Shown: positions 8,407 through 18,649, counted from the stretch's first letter. The stretch is 64,000 nucleotides of DNA from an uncultured Chromatiaceae bacterium (GCA_937978655.1 CALJUX010000070.1:1-64000); one strand, 5' to 3'. The notes: generated by a model from the sequence alone, not told the origin. Program-made: numbers and translations.

Positions 8407-11352
8407 ATGAAATCCAACAACGGAACATGGCGCTTTAAGCGCTCGCTGGCTGCCCTGGCTGTATCGACAATCCTCGGGATGTCAGGAACTGCCTTCGCTG
8501 CAGGCTCAACGGGAACCGTTATCGGTGCGATCTCTGGTGTCCCTGCCAATGGTTATACAGTCACTATCAAAAATCCTGAAATCGGTTTCAGCCGTGAAGT
8601 TATGGTTGATGCTTCAGGTTCTTTCCGTTTCCCGCAACTTGCGATCGGTGAGTATGAAATTGTTATCACGAAAAATGGTACTTTAGCGGGTCAGCAAAAA
8701 GTACGGGTTACGGTTGGCGGTACTGCAAACGCCCGCTTTGACCTTGGCGCGCCGTCAGGCGTTGAGCGTATCGAAGTGACCGGTGCCCGTGTTTCTGCTG
8801 TCGACTTAACCAGCGCGGACTCAGGCCTGACCATCGGTGAAGTAGAATTTGACCGGATGCCGGTAGGTCGCGACATTACGTCTATCGCATTGTTAGCACC
8901 AGGCACAGTAAAAGGTGAAGGCCAGTTCGGTGATCTGGCGTCGTTCTCTGGTTCATCAGTTGCCGAAAACGTATGTTATATCAACGGCATGAACGTAACA
9001 GATCCGGACAAAGGCCTGGGTTGTGGTACGGTTCCGTTTGAATTTTATAAAGAATTCCAGGTTAAAACCGGTGGTTACTCTGCGCAGTATGGTCGTGCCA
9101 CAGGTGGTGTGATTAACGCGGTAACCAAGTCTGGTACTAACGAATTTGAATTCGGTGCTACCGCTTATTACACGCCGGACTATCTGGGTGATGGCATTGA
9201 AAGCCGCTCCACTCAAGGCCGTGTGTTCCGTGATACGACACCGAACTACGCAAAAGAAATGAACGCAACGCTGTCTGCCGGTGGTCCAATCATCAAAGAC
9301 AAGCTGTTCTTCTTTGCGATGTACAACCCACGTAAAGTTGAAACTGGTGATGCGACGCATTCATCAACCACCGCTTTACGTAATGCATCACCAACCCGCT
9401 GGCGCGACACTGAATCAGATGATGCCTTCTGGGGCGTGAAGCTGGACTGGGAAATTTCTGATGCTCACCGCCTGTCATACCTTGGCTTCTCTGATGACAA
9501 AGTGCGTGAACGCAGAACCGTAAACTATGACGCGGTGACCAAAGTCAAAAACCCGACCAATGCCACTGTATTCCCAATCGATCTGAAAGATGGCGGCACT
9601 ACTAACACATTAACCTATAGCGGTACTTTCACGGACACCTTTAACATGTCCGCGATGATTGGTCGCTTTGGTGTGCAGGCCAGTACAGTGCCACAAGCGC
9701 TGGATTGCCCAAGCATCACTGACTCGCGCCAAAACCCGACAGCTCGTGGTTGTGGTTCAGGCTCAGGTCTGGATGAAAACGAAATCGACCGTGATGCGGT
9801 TCGTGTCGACTTTGAATGGGCGTTTTCAGAAGGTCATTTATTACGTTTTGGTTACGACAAAGAAGAGATCTCGGCAAAACACATCACCAGCCCGGCTGGC
9901 GGTGCAAGCTTCACTTACAACACCATCGCCAATGGTGCTCTGATCCAGGGTACTGATTACACCAACAGAACTGGCGCTGCACATGACTACGTGTCTCGTC
10001 GGGTCTTTGCCGGTGGCGGTGAGTTCACCACTGACAACTACGCTTATTACATCGAAGATCAATGGACCATTAACGATAACTGGTTCCTGACTGCGGGTGT
10101 TCGTAGCGACGTTGCGGAAAACAAAGGTAAAACTGGCGTTACTTTCGTCAAACTGGATGACCAGATCGCTCCACGTTTAGGTCTGACTTATGACCCAAGC
10201 GGTGACGGTACTTCTAAAGTGTTCGCTAACTATGGTAAGTATTTCTTCCCAATTCCAGTGAACACGAACTACCGGACAGCTTCTGGTATTCGTGACGTAA
10301 CAGAGTATTTCCGCTTCACCGGTATCGATTCAGCAACGGGTGCCCCAACAGGCTTAACCTTACTGGATACGCATATCAACAGCTCTGGTTCTATCCCGGA
10401 TCCAAGCCTGTCTGCAGCGCCAGAGTACTCTGCACAGTCTGTAACTGAGTACATCCTCGGTTACCAGCGTGAGCTGAACGAAGAGTATTCAGCAACAGTC
10501 CGCGCGACTTACCGTACCACTGATAACATGGGCGATGACTACTGTGACCGTGAGATTGACCCGTCAGGTGACGGTAACATCTGTACTCTGTTCAACCCAG
10601 GTAAAGGCCATACCTTTGCCAAAGATGTTGACGGTGACGGTAAAGCCGATCCAGGTTCAATCAAGTACTACAGTGCTGAAGAAATTGGTGTGCCAGAAGG
10701 CAAACGTGACTACGCGGCTGTACAGTTTGAGTTAGTGCATCGTGCAGAAGCGCTGAACTGGACTGCACAATACGTTTGGTCACACAGCTATGGTAACAAC
10801 GAAGGCGGCGTAAACTCAGATAACTATCAACAAGATACTGGTGTATCTTCGTTCCTGGACTTTAAAGCGTCTGCGTTAGGTGCCAACGGTAACCTGCCAA
10901 ATGACCGTCGTCATGTATTCAAGTTCTACGGCTCTTATGCCCTGACTGATGCATGGAGCGTGGGCTGGAACTCTTCACTGGCGGATGGTCGTCCACAATC
11001 AATGCGTGGTCTGAGCTTCCCGGACAATCTGGGGATCCCACAACCAGGTTACGGCGACACTTATTATGTCTACAACGCTGCAACCAAGACCTACGTGTTT
11101 AACCCACGTGGCTCTATGGGCCGCATGCCTTGGGTCTTCAACTTAGATGCGTCTGTCAGCTACGCGTTTAACTTTGATCAGGTTCAGGGTCGTGTGTCAC
11201 TTGACCTGTTCAACGTGCTGGATACGCAACAGGTGCTGGCAGTGAATGAGTTAGGCGAAACGGCTTCAGGGACTGCGAACCAGTTCTACGGCATGCCAAC
11301 GTCTTATCAGAAACCACGTCAGCTGCGTTTAGGTGTGTCAGTCGACTTCTGA
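8407..11352 (+). CDS. Oar-like TonB-dependent receptor with N-terminal carboxypeptidase-regulatory-like domain
   Basis: 981 aa outer-membrane protein. Order: signal peptide (cleavage near AFAAG, residue 32), a beta-sandwich carboxypeptidase-regulatory-like domain (about 33-120, with GTVIGAISG and GSFRFPQLAIGEYEI), the TonB-box-like VERIEVTGARVS (about 119-130), the plug (AENVCYINGMNVTDPDKG, YSAQYGRATGGVINAVTKSG), and a C-terminal barrel ending in RLGVSVDF, the expected terminal phenylalanine. Oar-type receptors import, or in some bacteria help export, large ligands using TonB energy; the substrate is not predictable. Codon use (CTG, CGT, GGT) resembles the ribosomal-protein genes in this window, suggesting high expression. 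It stands alone between truC and dapD with its own terminator. Confidence 0.9.
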   Translation: MKSNNGTWRFKRSLAALAVSTILGMSGTAFAAGSTGTVIGAISGVPANGYTVTIKNPEIGFSREVMVDASGSFRFPQLAIGEYEIVITKNGTLAGQQKVRVTVGGTANARFDLGAPSGVERIEVTGARVSAVDLTSADSGLTIGEVEFDRMPVGRDITSIALLAPGTVKGEGQFGDLASFSGSSVAENVCYINGMNVTDPDKGLGCGTVPFEFYKEFQVKTGGYSAQYGRATGGVINAVTKSGTNEFEFGATAYYTPDYLGDGIESRSTQGRVFRDTTPNYAKEMNATLSAGGPIIKDKLFFFAMYNPRKVETGDATHSSTTALRNASPTRWRDTESDDAFWGVKLDWEISDAHRLSYLGFSDDKVRERRTVNYDAVTKVKNPTNATVFPIDLKDGGTTNTLTYSGTFTDTFNMSAMIGRFGVQASTVPQALDCPSITDSRQNPTARGCGSGSGLDENEIDRDAVRVDFEWAFSEGHLLRFGYDKEEISAKHITSPAGGASFTYNTIANGALIQGTDYTNRTGAAHDYVSRRVFAGGGEFTTDNYAYYIEDQWTINDNWFLTAGVRSDVAENKGKTGVTFVKLDDQIAPRLGLTYDPSGDGTSKVFANYGKYFFPIPVNTNYRTASGIRDVTEYFRFTGIDSATGAPTGLTLLDTHINSSGSIPDPSLSAAPEYSAQSVTEYILGYQRELNEEYSATVRATYRTTDNMGDDYCDREIDPSGDGNICTLFNPGKGHTFAKDVDGDGKADPGSIKYYSAEEIGVPEGKRDYAAVQFELVHRAEALNWTAQYVWSHSYGNNEGGVNSDNYQQDTGVSSFLDFKASALGANGNLPNDRRHVFKFYGSYALTDAWSVGWNSSLADGRPQSMRGLSFPDNLGIPQPGYGDTYYVYNAATKTYVFNPRGSMGRMPWVFNLDASVSYAFNFDQVQGRVSLDLFNVLDTQQVLAVNELGETASGTANQFYGMPTSYQKPRQLRLGVSVDF

Positions 11353-11413
11353 TGACCGGGCCGGGCTTTATCCGCATGCGGACAGAGCCCGGACTTCACA
11401 CTAAAGACCAGAA

Positions 11414-11441
11414 AAAAAGCCCTGCAATTGCAGGGCTTTTT
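11414..11441. terminator. Bidirectional terminator between TonB receptor and dapD
   Basis: AAAAAGCCCTGCAATTGCAGGGCTTTTT is a 28-nt palindrome with T-tracts on both strands, ending both convergent genes. Confidence 0.9.
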
Positions 11442-11456
11442 CTTTATGGGTAGCGG

Positions 11457-12281
11457 TTAGTCAATACTGCGCAGCAGGGCATTGATGCCGACTTTGGCGC
11501 GGGTTTGCGCGTCGACTTTTTTCACGATAATCGCAGCGTACAGGCTATGCGTACCGTCTTTGGACGGGATTGAACCCGGCACGACCACAGCTCCGGCCGG
11601 TACGCGACCATAAGTGATTTCACCGGTTTCGCGGTCGAAAATCCGCGTCGACTGGCTGATGTAAACACCCATCGACAATACCGCGCCTTCTTCGACGATG
11701 ACGCCTTCCACCACTTCAGAGCGGGCACCGATAAAGCAGTTATCTTCGATGATGGTTGGATTGGCCTGCAATGGCTCTAACACACCGCCGATGCCGACGC
11801 CGCCGGATAAATGCACATTTTTACCGATTTGGGCACAAGAACCGACTGTCGCCCAGGTATCGACCATCGTGCCTTCACCGACATAAGCGCCGATATTGAC
11901 GTAGGATGGCATCAACACCACGTTTTTCGCAATAAAACTACCTTTACGAACGGCGGCTGGCGGTACCACACGCACGCCTTCAGCGACAAACTGTTCGTGG
12001 CTGTAGCTGGCATATTTCATCGGGACTTTGTCAAAAAAGCGGTTTTCTGCGCCATCCATCACCTGATTGTCATTGATGCGAAATGACAGCAAGACTGCTT
12101 TTTTCAGCCATTGGTGAGTCACCCACTCGCCGGAGATTTTTTCCGCAACGCGGGCCTGGCCTGCATCGAGCAGCGCGATGGCGTTGTTGACGGCCTGACG
12201 GACTTCGTCATTGACGGTGGATGGAGTGATCGACAAGCGGTCTTCAAATGCTTGTTCGATAGTGCTTTTTAAATCAGACAT
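11457..12281 (-). CDS. dapD: 2,3,4,5-tetrahydropyridine-2,6-dicarboxylate N-succinyltransferase
   Basis: 274 aa, the same length as E. coli DapD. It transfers succinyl from succinyl-CoA to tetrahydrodipicolinate in the succinylase branch of lysine and meso-diaminopimelate synthesis. A left-handed beta helix of hexapeptide repeats runs through residues 105-235 ([34 protein letters not shown]). The N-terminal helical domain and the C-terminal ALLRSID are typical. It lies 9 bp downstream of glnD on the same strand, so dapD is likely read from the glnD transcript; the same glnD-dapD neighbourhood occurs in E. coli. Confidence 0.97.
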   Translation of the reverse strand: MSDLKSTIEQAFEDRLSITPSTVNDEVRQAVNNAIALLDAGQARVAEKISGEWVTHQWLKKAVLLSFRINDNQVMDGAENRFFDKVPMKYASYSHEQFVAEGVRVVPPAAVRKGSFIAKNVVLMPSYVNIGAYVGEGTMVDTWATVGSCAQIGKNVHLSGGVGIGGVLEPLQANPTIIEDNCFIGARSEVVEGVIVEEGAVLSMGVYISQSTRIFDRETGEITYGRVPAGAVVVPGSIPSKDGTHSLYAAIIVKKVDAQTRAKVGINALLRSID

Positions 12282-12290
12282 GGTGGTTCT

Positions 12291-14915
12291 TCAGCCTTCT
12301 GTAACATCTGTGAGTTGTTCCACCAGGACCCGGCGCAAATTCGCCTGTTCATCAGCCGATAACGCCTGATCCTCGCGGGTTGAAATCATAAAAAAGTCTT
12401 CGGCGCGCTCGCCGATGGTAGTGATTTTGGCGGCGTGAATATTGATGTCACACTGCGCAAACACCTGGCCAATAGTGGCCAGTAAACCCGGCATATCCAA
12501 AGCGGCCAGCTCCAGCATAGTGCGGTGCTTATTTTTACCCGGCAAAAACACCACTTTGGGCGGCACATGGAAGGCTTTGAGCTGTTTATTGACCCGCACT
12601 TTAGCGTTCAGCTGCAAATCGGGTTGGCCAATCGCCTGTTCCAGCGCCTTTTTAATGCTTTGAATGCGTGAGGTGGACGTCACCGCATTGCCGTTTTGCT
12701 CCAGCACAACAAAAGTATCCATGGCATAACCATCTTTATTGGTCATGATTTGGGCATCAAAGATACTGACTTTTTTGCTGTCGAGCGCCGCCACCATCCG
12801 GGCAAACAGCTTCGGCTGGTCGGCGGTATAAACGAAGATTTGTGTGCCGCCGCGCATGGCGGTGGGGCTGACCAGCACCATCGGCTTGTTGAGATCGGTG
12901 TGCGCCAGCAGGTTTTCACTGTGCCAGGCAATCAGCTTCGGATTGTAGCGGGCAAAATAATCAGCTTTAAATTTGGCCCAATGTGGCAGCACTTTGTCTT
13001 CGGTAATACCGGTCTCTGCGAGCAGCCGCAGCGCTTCAGTCTGGTGTTCGCGGATTTGGTCGCGCAGATCCATTGGTTTTTCCAGACCGCGGCGGAAGGC
13101 TTTTTGCGTGCCGAGATAAAGTTCACGCAATAGTGAGCCTTTCCAGTCGTTCCACAGATTGTCATTGGTGGCGCGGATATCGGCCAGCGTCAGACAATAC
13201 AGGTAATTGAGCCGGGTTTCGTCGCGGACTTTGTCGGCAAATTCGGCGATCACGGCAGGATCGTGAATATCCCGGCGCTGTGCCGTCACCGACATCAGCA
13301 GATGTTGCTCGACCAGCCAGACGATCAGCTTGGTATCAAATTCACTGAGTTTATGCATTTTGCCAAACTCACGGGCGTCGATGGCGCCGAGCTCTGAGTG
13401 GTCGCCGCCGCGGCCTTTGGCGATATCGTGAAAAATGCCGGCCAAATACAGCAGTTCCGGCTTTTCCAGCCGTTTGACGATATCAGTGCACAGCGGAAAT
13501 TCGTTGGCAAATTCGGGTTCAGTATACCGATGCAGATTTTTCAGCAAACGGTGCGTGTGCTCATCGACCGTGTAGGCGTGAAACAAATCAAACTGCATCT
13601 GGCCGACAATATTGCGCCAGGCCGGCAAATACGCCGCCAGAATGCCGTGACGGTGCATCAGCGTAATAGCGCGGTCCATGCCTTGTGGGTGGCGGATGAT
13701 CGCCATAAACAAATCACGACAACCCTGATAATCCTGCAAATCGCCCATCAGCCGGCGTCGCACCTGGCGCAGTAGTCGCAGCGTTTCGGAGTGGATGCCC
13801 TGGATGCTGGGCTGTTCGGCGATATGCCAGAACAGTTTCAGAATATTCTCGCGCCGGGCGAACACGGCTTTATCGGTGGCATAAATTAAGTGGCCGTGTT
13901 GCTCAAACACTTCATCGAGCTTTTGCACTTTAAATTTGCTGTGGCTTTTTAAGATGTTGCCTTCAAAGTGCTGCAGCAGCATTTCATTCAGTTCGCTGAC
14001 CCGCTGCACAGTACGGAAAAACCGTTTCATCATCCGTTCAACTGAGGCTTTGCCGTCATCGCCAAAACCAAGCCAACGGGCCACGGCCGGCTGATAATCA
14101 AACAAAATACGGTTTTCGTTGCGGCCAGCTTCCAGATGCAGGGCAAAACGCATCTGCCACAGGTACGCCTCACATTCCATCAGTTCCTGATATTCATCTT
14201 CATTCAGATAATGATGCGCCACCAGTTCGCGCATAGTGCGGGTGCGGAAGTGTTTTTTTGCCACCCAGCCGACGGTCTGAATATCACGCAGCCCGCCCGG
14301 GTTGGCTTTTAAATTCGGCTCGAGGTTATAGGCAGTACCGTGATATTGCGCATGGCGGCCTTGTTGCTCGTGGCGTTTGGCCTGGAAGAAGTCTTTGCTT
14401 GGCCAGAAACTATCTTTGCTGACTTCCAGTGCCAGCTGCTCGAATAACTGCTGATTACCGCTGAGAAAACGCATTTCCATCAGGTTGGTGGCGATAGTGA
14501 TATCGTCACGGCCCAATGTCAGGGTTTCTTTGATGGTGCGGACGCTGTGACCGACTTCGAGACGCAAATCCCACAGGATAGTGACAAATTGGCCGATTTG
14601 TTCCTGCTGCTCGCGGCTTAAGCGTGACTCAGTCAGGATCAGCAAATCAATGTCGGAGTAGGGGTGGAGTTCGCCGCGACCATAACCGCCCACAGCGATT
14701 AAGGTCAGGCCTTTATGCTGCTGCAACTGATAATGGCGCCACAGCTGCTGCAGCACCTCGTCGATAAAGCGGGCGCGGGCCCGCACCAGCGTGGCCACAC
14801 TTTGTGTGGCAGAAGCGACTTTCAGCCAGTCGAGAAAGTCACTGAAATGTTTTTTATAGCCGTCGAGGGTAAACTGGCCCGGGACTGTTTTTTCAAAGAC
14901 CATAGCCGTTGTCAT
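12291..14915 (-). CDS. glnD: Bifunctional [protein-PII] uridylyltransferase/uridylyl-removing enzyme
   Basis: 874 aa (E. coli 890). It uridylylates PII proteins when glutamine is low and removes UMP when glutamine is high, the primary nitrogen sensor. Domains in order: nucleotidyltransferase with GGYGRGELHPYSDIDLLIL (about 77-95), a central helical PII-UTase linker, the HD hydrolase domain with FHDIAKGRGGDHSELG (about 490-505), and two ACT domains (from about 690 and 800; TTIGERAEDFFMIST). All catalytic motifs are intact. It is followed at 9 bp by dapD and preceded by map, an arrangement like that of E. coli, where map lies beside glnD and rpsB. Confidence 0.97.
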   Translation of the reverse strand: MTTAMVFEKTVPGQFTLDGYKKHFSDFLDWLKVASATQSVATLVRARARFIDEVLQQLWRHYQLQQHKGLTLIAVGGYGRGELHPYSDIDLLILTESRLSREQQEQIGQFVTILWDLRLEVGHSVRTIKETLTLGRDDITIATNLMEMRFLSGNQQLFEQLALEVSKDSFWPSKDFFQAKRHEQQGRHAQYHGTAYNLEPNLKANPGGLRDIQTVGWVAKKHFRTRTMRELVAHHYLNEDEYQELMECEAYLWQMRFALHLEAGRNENRILFDYQPAVARWLGFGDDGKASVERMMKRFFRTVQRVSELNEMLLQHFEGNILKSHSKFKVQKLDEVFEQHGHLIYATDKAVFARRENILKLFWHIAEQPSIQGIHSETLRLLRQVRRRLMGDLQDYQGCRDLFMAIIRHPQGMDRAITLMHRHGILAAYLPAWRNIVGQMQFDLFHAYTVDEHTHRLLKNLHRYTEPEFANEFPLCTDIVKRLEKPELLYLAGIFHDIAKGRGGDHSELGAIDAREFGKMHKLSEFDTKLIVWLVEQHLLMSVTAQRRDIHDPAVIAEFADKVRDETRLNYLYCLTLADIRATNDNLWNDWKGSLLRELYLGTQKAFRRGLEKPMDLRDQIREHQTEALRLLAETGITEDKVLPHWAKFKADYFARYNPKLIAWHSENLLAHTDLNKPMVLVSPTAMRGGTQIFVYTADQPKLFARMVAALDSKKVSIFDAQIMTNKDGYAMDTFVVLEQNGNAVTSTSRIQSIKKALEQAIGQPDLQLNAKVRVNKQLKAFHVPPKVVFLPGKNKHRTMLELAALDMPGLLATIGQVFAQCDINIHAAKITTIGERAEDFFMISTREDQALSADEQANLRRVLVEQLTDVTEG

Positions 14916-14947
14916 GCGCTGTTACCCTGTGCTGACAGGGACTGCGC

Positions 14948-15742
14948 TCAGGCGTCCGCTGTCAGGATCCGCTCAATAGTGTCATCTGATCGCAAGGTCA
15001 GAATTTCACAACCCGTGTCCGTCACCACAATTGTGTGCTCGAACTGCGCAGATAAACTACGATCTTTCGTTACAACCGTCCAGCCGTCTTTCAGCAATTT
15101 ACTGTGGCGCTCACCGGCGTTGACCATTGGTTCCACCGTCAGGCACATGCCGGTTTTTAACACGTCGCCGGTGCCAGGCCGGCCGTAGTGCAGCACTTGT
15201 GGGTCTTCATGGAAGATTTCACCGATGCCGTGACCACAATATTCGCGCACGATGGAGTAATTGTGTTTTTCCGCATGTACCTGAATTACATGGCCAATGT
15301 CGCCAAGACGGGCGCCGTTTTTGACTTTTTTCAGGCCAAGATACAGACATTCCTGCGTCACGCGAATTAACCGTTCCGCCAGAATGCTGGGTTTGCCGAC
15401 GACAAACATTTTTGAGGTATCGCCGTGAAAGCCGTCTTTAATTACCGTGATGTCGATGTTGACGATGTCGCCATCTTTTAACGCTTTGTCATCCGCCGGA
15501 ATACCGTGGCAAATCACATGGTTGACTGAGGTACAAATCGATTTGGGAAAACCATGATAATTCAGCGGTGCCGGGATAGTTTTTTGCACATTGACCATAT
15601 AGTCGTGGCAAATGCGGTCCAGCTCGCCCGTCGTCACGCCCGGTTTGATATAAGGTTCGATCATTTCCAGCACTTCTGCGGCCAGACGGCCTGCAATGCG
15701 CATTTTTTCGATTTGTTCCGGGGTTTTGATCGTGGCGGCCAT
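14948..15742 (-). CDS. map: Type I methionine aminopeptidase
   Basis: 264 aa (E. coli 264). It removes the initiator methionine from nascent proteins when residue 2 is small. Pita-bread-fold metal ligands are visible: the two aspartates of DITVIKDGFHGD, the histidine of GHGIGEIFH, the glutamate in TVEPMV and the late glutamate in SAQFEHTIVV. The N-terminus MAATIKTPEQIEKMRIAGRLAAEVLEMI is typical, so the start is firm. It is divergent from rpsB across a 248-bp regulatory region, exactly as in E. coli, and is followed by glnD 32 bp downstream. Confidence 0.97.
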   Translation of the reverse strand: MAATIKTPEQIEKMRIAGRLAAEVLEMIEPYIKPGVTTGELDRICHDYMVNVQKTIPAPLNYHGFPKSICTSVNHVICHGIPADDKALKDGDIVNIDITVIKDGFHGDTSKMFVVGKPSILAERLIRVTQECLYLGLKKVKNGARLGDIGHVIQVHAEKHNYSIVREYCGHGIGEIFHEDPQVLHYGRPGTGDVLKTGMCLTVEPMVNAGERHSKLLKDGWTVVTKDRSLSAQFEHTIVVTDTGCEILTLRSDDTIERILTADA

Positions 15743-15775
15743 CAGGTTCTCTCTGCTGTAAAACTACACAATTCA

Positions 15776-15804
15776 TTGTGTTTGCGGGGCGCCTATGGTA
15801 TAAA
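15776..15804 (+). promoter_or_regulatory. Candidate rpsB promoter with GC-rich discriminator
   Basis: TTGTGT (15776-15781), 17-bp spacer, TATAAA (15799-15804), then GCGCGCCGC. A GC-rich discriminator directly after the -10 is the hallmark of promoters repressed by ppGpp/DksA, as described for rpsB in E. coli. The mRNA would carry a leader of about 180 nt. Confidence 0.6.
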
Positions 15805-15923
15805 GCGCGCCGCAATTTGGCAAATAAAGCCGACGAAATTCTGTAAAGAAATAGTCTGCGCCAGGATTGCACACCCAAACTGAAGTTAAACAACACACAT
15901 ACATCGTCACATATACCGGGGTG

Positions 15924-15939
15924 CTGAAGCATGCTTCAG
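15924..15939 (+). promoter_or_regulatory. rpsB leader hairpin (putative S2 autoregulatory element)
   Basis: CTGAAGCATGCTTCAG is a perfect 16-nt self-complementary stretch in the rpsB 5' leader, 51 nt before the ATG. It is followed by a conserved-looking GGAGGCCTAACCCC segment and the AAGGAAT ribosome-binding site. Gammaproteobacterial rpsB leaders fold into a structure bound by ribosomal protein S2 to repress rpsB-tsf; the position fits, but binding is inferred. Confidence 0.5.
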
Positions 15940-15990
15940 TCGGATCTATGGGATGTATGGAGGCCTAACCCCCTTTAAGGAATTACTCAA

Positions 15991-16719
15991 ATGGCTAAAG
16001 TTTCAATGCGCGATATGCTCCAGGCGGGCGTACATTTCGGTCACCAAACCCGTTACTGGAACCCAAAAATGAAGCCTTTCATTTTCGGCGCCCGTAACCG
16101 CGTTCATATCATCAACCTGGAAAAAACAGTTCCAATGATGAACGACGCACTGACTTTCATCCAGTCTGTGGCTGCGAAGAAAGGCAAAATCCTGTTTGTT
16201 GGTACCAAACGCGCTGCCTCTGAAGCAATCAAAGACGCTGCAAAACAAGCTGATCAGTACTACGTCAACCACCGCTGGTTAGGCGGTATGCTGACTAACT
16301 GGAAAACTGTGCGTCAGTCCATCAAACGTTTAAAAGACCTGGAAGCTCAGAGCCAGGACGGTACTTTCGACAAGCTGACCAAAAAAGAAGCTCTGGACCG
16401 TACCCGTGAAATGGACAAACTGGAGAAGAGCTTAGGCGGTATCAAAGACATGGGCGGTCTGCCAGACGCTCTGTTCGTAATCGATGCTGACCATGAACAC
16501 ATCGCGATCAAAGAAGCCAACAACCTGGGTATCCCAGTGGTTTCTATCGTTGATACCAACTCTGATCCAAAAGGTGTTGATTTTGTTATCCCAGGTAACG
16601 ATGACGCGATCCGCGCTATCCAGCTGTACCTGAGCGCCGTTAATGCTGCTATCGCAGAAGGCCGTGATAAAAACATCGAAGTTCAGGCAGAAGCCGACAA
16701 CTTCGTTGCAGCTGAGTAA
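15991..16719 (+). CDS. rpsB: 30S ribosomal protein S2
   Basis: 242 aa (E. coli 241). It is a component of the small subunit that binds late and is required for S1 docking. The N-terminus [25 protein letters not shown] and the motifs [32 protein letters not shown] and [12 protein letters not shown] are essentially diagnostic. Ribosome-binding site AAGGAAT precedes the ATG. Codon use is strongly biased to optimal codons. It leads the rpsB-tsf operon, with a hairpin between the two genes that probably lowers tsf read-through. Confidence 0.99.
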   Translation: MAKVSMRDMLQAGVHFGHQTRYWNPKMKPFIFGARNRVHIINLEKTVPMMNDALTFIQSVAAKKGKILFVGTKRAASEAIKDAAKQADQYYVNHRWLGGMLTNWKTVRQSIKRLKDLEAQSQDGTFDKLTKKEALDRTREMDKLEKSLGGIKDMGGLPDALFVIDADHEHIAIKEANNLGIPVVSIVDTNSDPKGVDFVIPGNDDAIRAIQLYLSAVNAAIAEGRDKNIEVQAEADNFVAAE

Positions 16720-16771
16720 TACAGCTGCATGGGGTCTGTCATCTGATTGACCCCATTCACCTTTTAATCTG

Positions 16772-16790
16772 ACAGGGGCTTTGCCCCTGT
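16772..16790 (+). terminator. Intercistronic hairpin (partial attenuator) between rpsB and tsf
   Basis: ACAGGGGC-TTT-GCCCCTGT followed by TTGTC: a strong stem with a poor T-tract. A weaker GGGGTC...GACCCC pair lies just upstream (16731-16754). A similar hairpin separates rpsB and tsf in E. coli, so it is more likely a partial attenuator or mRNA-processing signal than a full stop. Confidence 0.6.
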
Positions 16791-16822
16791 TTGTCTAACC
16801 CGATTGAAACGAGGAATTCCCC

Positions 16823-17695
16823 ATGGCCGTAACTGCCGGTATGGTTAAAGAATTACGCGAGCGCACTGGCGCTGGCATGATGGACTGCAAAAAAGCCTTA
16901 GAAGAAACCAACGGTGATATCGAAGGCGCAATTGAATTAATGCGTAAAAACGGTCAGGCCAAAGCTGCCAAGAAAGCAGGCCGGATCGCTGCAGAAGGGA
17001 CTGTACTGACTCGCGTTGGTAACGGTTACGCAGTTGCAATCGAATTTAACTGTGAAACAGATTTCGTTGGCCGTGACGCCAACTTCCTGGCATTCGCCAA
17101 TGCCGCTGCTGATCTGGCTCACGCTAACAAGCTGTTCACTGTAGAAGCCTTAAGTGCTGCTTCTCTGGGCGACGCTACTGTTGAAGAAGCCCGCGCGACA
17201 CTGGTTGCCAAAATCGGTGAAAACATCGCTATCCGTCGTATCTCTGTAGCACAGGGCGACGTGATCGGTCAGTACACGCACTCAGGCCGTATCGGCGTGT
17301 TAGTGGTACTGGAAGGCGGTAACGAAGAAGTGGCAAAAGACGTTGCAATGCACGTTGCTGCGAACAACCCTTCATTCCTGACTCCAGATTCAGTTCCGGC
17401 TGAAGTTGTGGCAAAAGAGCAGGAAATTCAGATCGAAATCGCTATCAACAGCGGTAAGCCAAAAGAAATCGCTGAGAAGATGGTTGCTGGCCGGATGACA
17501 AAGTTCACTGGCGAAGTGTCTCTGACTGGTCAGCCATTCGTGAAAGACCCAGCCATCACTACTGGTGACTTCCTGAAGCAACACGGCGCGAAAGCAGTCA
17601 GCTTCATCCGTCTGGAAGTAGGCGAAGGCATCGAGAAGCAGGAAACTGACTTCGCAGCTGAAGTTGCTGCTCAAATCGCTGCAGCGAAGAAATAA
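16823..17695 (+). CDS. tsf: Translation elongation factor Ts
   Basis: 290 aa (E. coli 283). It is the guanine nucleotide exchange factor that recycles EF-Tu-GDP. The N-terminal UBA-like module reads [27 protein letters not shown], and the EF-Tu-contacting motif [10 protein letters not shown] is at about residues 79-88. Repeated core subdomains ([33 protein letters not shown]) follow. It is co-transcribed with rpsB and ends at a strong terminator. Codon bias is high, as expected for an abundant protein. Confidence 0.99.
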   Translation: MAVTAGMVKELRERTGAGMMDCKKALEETNGDIEGAIELMRKNGQAKAAKKAGRIAAEGTVLTRVGNGYAVAIEFNCETDFVGRDANFLAFANAAADLAHANKLFTVEALSAASLGDATVEEARATLVAKIGENIAIRRISVAQGDVIGQYTHSGRIGVLVVLEGGNEEVAKDVAMHVAANNPSFLTPDSVPAEVVAKEQEIQIEIAINSGKPKEIAEKMVAGRMTKFTGEVSLTGQPFVKDPAITTGDFLKQHGAKAVSFIRLEVGEGIEKQETDFAAEVAAQIAAAKK

Positions 17696-17730
17696 TCGCG
17701 CTTCAGCATGCTGCTGAAACCGACTACACT

Positions 17731-17764
17731 AACCGCGACTGGCTTGCCAGCCGCGGTTTTTTTT
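17731..17764 (+). terminator. Intrinsic terminator of rpsB-tsf operon
   Basis: AACCGCG pairs with CGCGGTT around an inner CTGGC-TT-GCCAG stem, followed by eight or more T residues. Confidence 0.9.
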
Positions 17765-17861
17765 AAGTGAAACCTGTGCAAACTTCGGGTCATCCGCAAG
17801 TCTCGCCACAGCTGTTTCATTGCATTCTATGAATTTAACTGACCAGCATGATGGGGATCCT

Positions 17862-18602
17862 ATGAGCATCAATCCAAAACCTACCTACAGAAGAATCCTG
17901 TTAAAACTCAGTGGTGAGGCCCTGATGGGCGATGAAGGCTTTGGTATTGATCCCAAAGTGCTGGACCGGATGGCTGCCGAAATCAAAGAGCTGGTCGAAC
18001 TCGGTATTCAGGTAGGCATCGTGATTGGCGGTGGCAACATTTTTCGCGGCGAAGGCCTGGCCAAAGCTGGCATGAACCGTGTGGTCGGTGACCATATGGG
18101 CATGCTGGCCACTGTGATGAACGGCCTCGCCATGCGCGACGCGCTGCACCGCGCTTTTGTCAACGCCCGTCTGATGAGTGCATTTCCGCTCAATGGCGTT
18201 TGTGATAACTACAGCTGGGCCGAAGCCATCAGCCTGCTGAAATCCGGCCGCGTGGTGATTTTCTCTGCCGGCACTGGCAATCCGTTTTTCACCACCGACT
18301 CTGCGGCTTGCTTACGTGGCATCGAGATCGAAGCGGATGCGGTATTAAAGGCGACCAAAGTAGACGGCGTGTATTCCGCTGACCCGGTCAAAGATCCAAC
18401 CGCTACGCTGTACAGCAGCCTGACTTATGATGAAGTGTTATCAAAAGAGTTAAAAGTCATGGACTTAGCCGCGTTTACCTTAGCACGTGACCACAACCTG
18501 CAAATTCGTGTGTTTAACATGAACAAACCAGGTGCACTGAAGCGCGTGACGATGGGCGAAGCGGAAGGTACAGTGATCGACCACGCTGAAAATTTACAGT
18601 AA
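17862..18602 (+). CDS. pyrH: UMP kinase
   Basis: 246 aa from the ATG at 17862, chosen because GGGGAT lies 6 nt upstream and [21 protein letters not shown] matches the family N-terminus (E. coli 241 aa). The longer frame from 17820 has no ribosome-binding site. It phosphorylates UMP to UDP and belongs to the amino acid kinase fold: KLSGEAL at the start, [25 protein letters not shown] and [15 protein letters not shown] are the nucleotide- and UMP-binding motifs. Bacterial UMP kinases are hexameric and GTP-activated. It is followed by frr 47 bp later, the E. coli order. Confidence 0.98.
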   Translation: MSINPKPTYRRILLKLSGEALMGDEGFGIDPKVLDRMAAEIKELVELGIQVGIVIGGGNIFRGEGLAKAGMNRVVGDHMGMLATVMNGLAMRDALHRAFVNARLMSAFPLNGVCDNYSWAEAISLLKSGRVVIFSAGTGNPFFTTDSAACLRGIEIEADAVLKATKVDGVYSADPVKDPTATLYSSLTYDEVLSKELKVMDLAAFTLARDHNLQIRVFNMNKPGALKRVTMGEAEGTVIDHAENLQ

Positions 18603-18649
18603 ACTACCGGCACTTTTTTCGAGCCGACAGTACGCGAAGGAACAACCAA

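Noticed and set aside
8111..8549. Two minus-strand ORFs (105 and 106 aa) upstream of and overlapping the Oar-like receptor
   Set aside because: They lie in the AT-rich promoter region and run antisense to the receptor signal peptide, with no recognisable motif.
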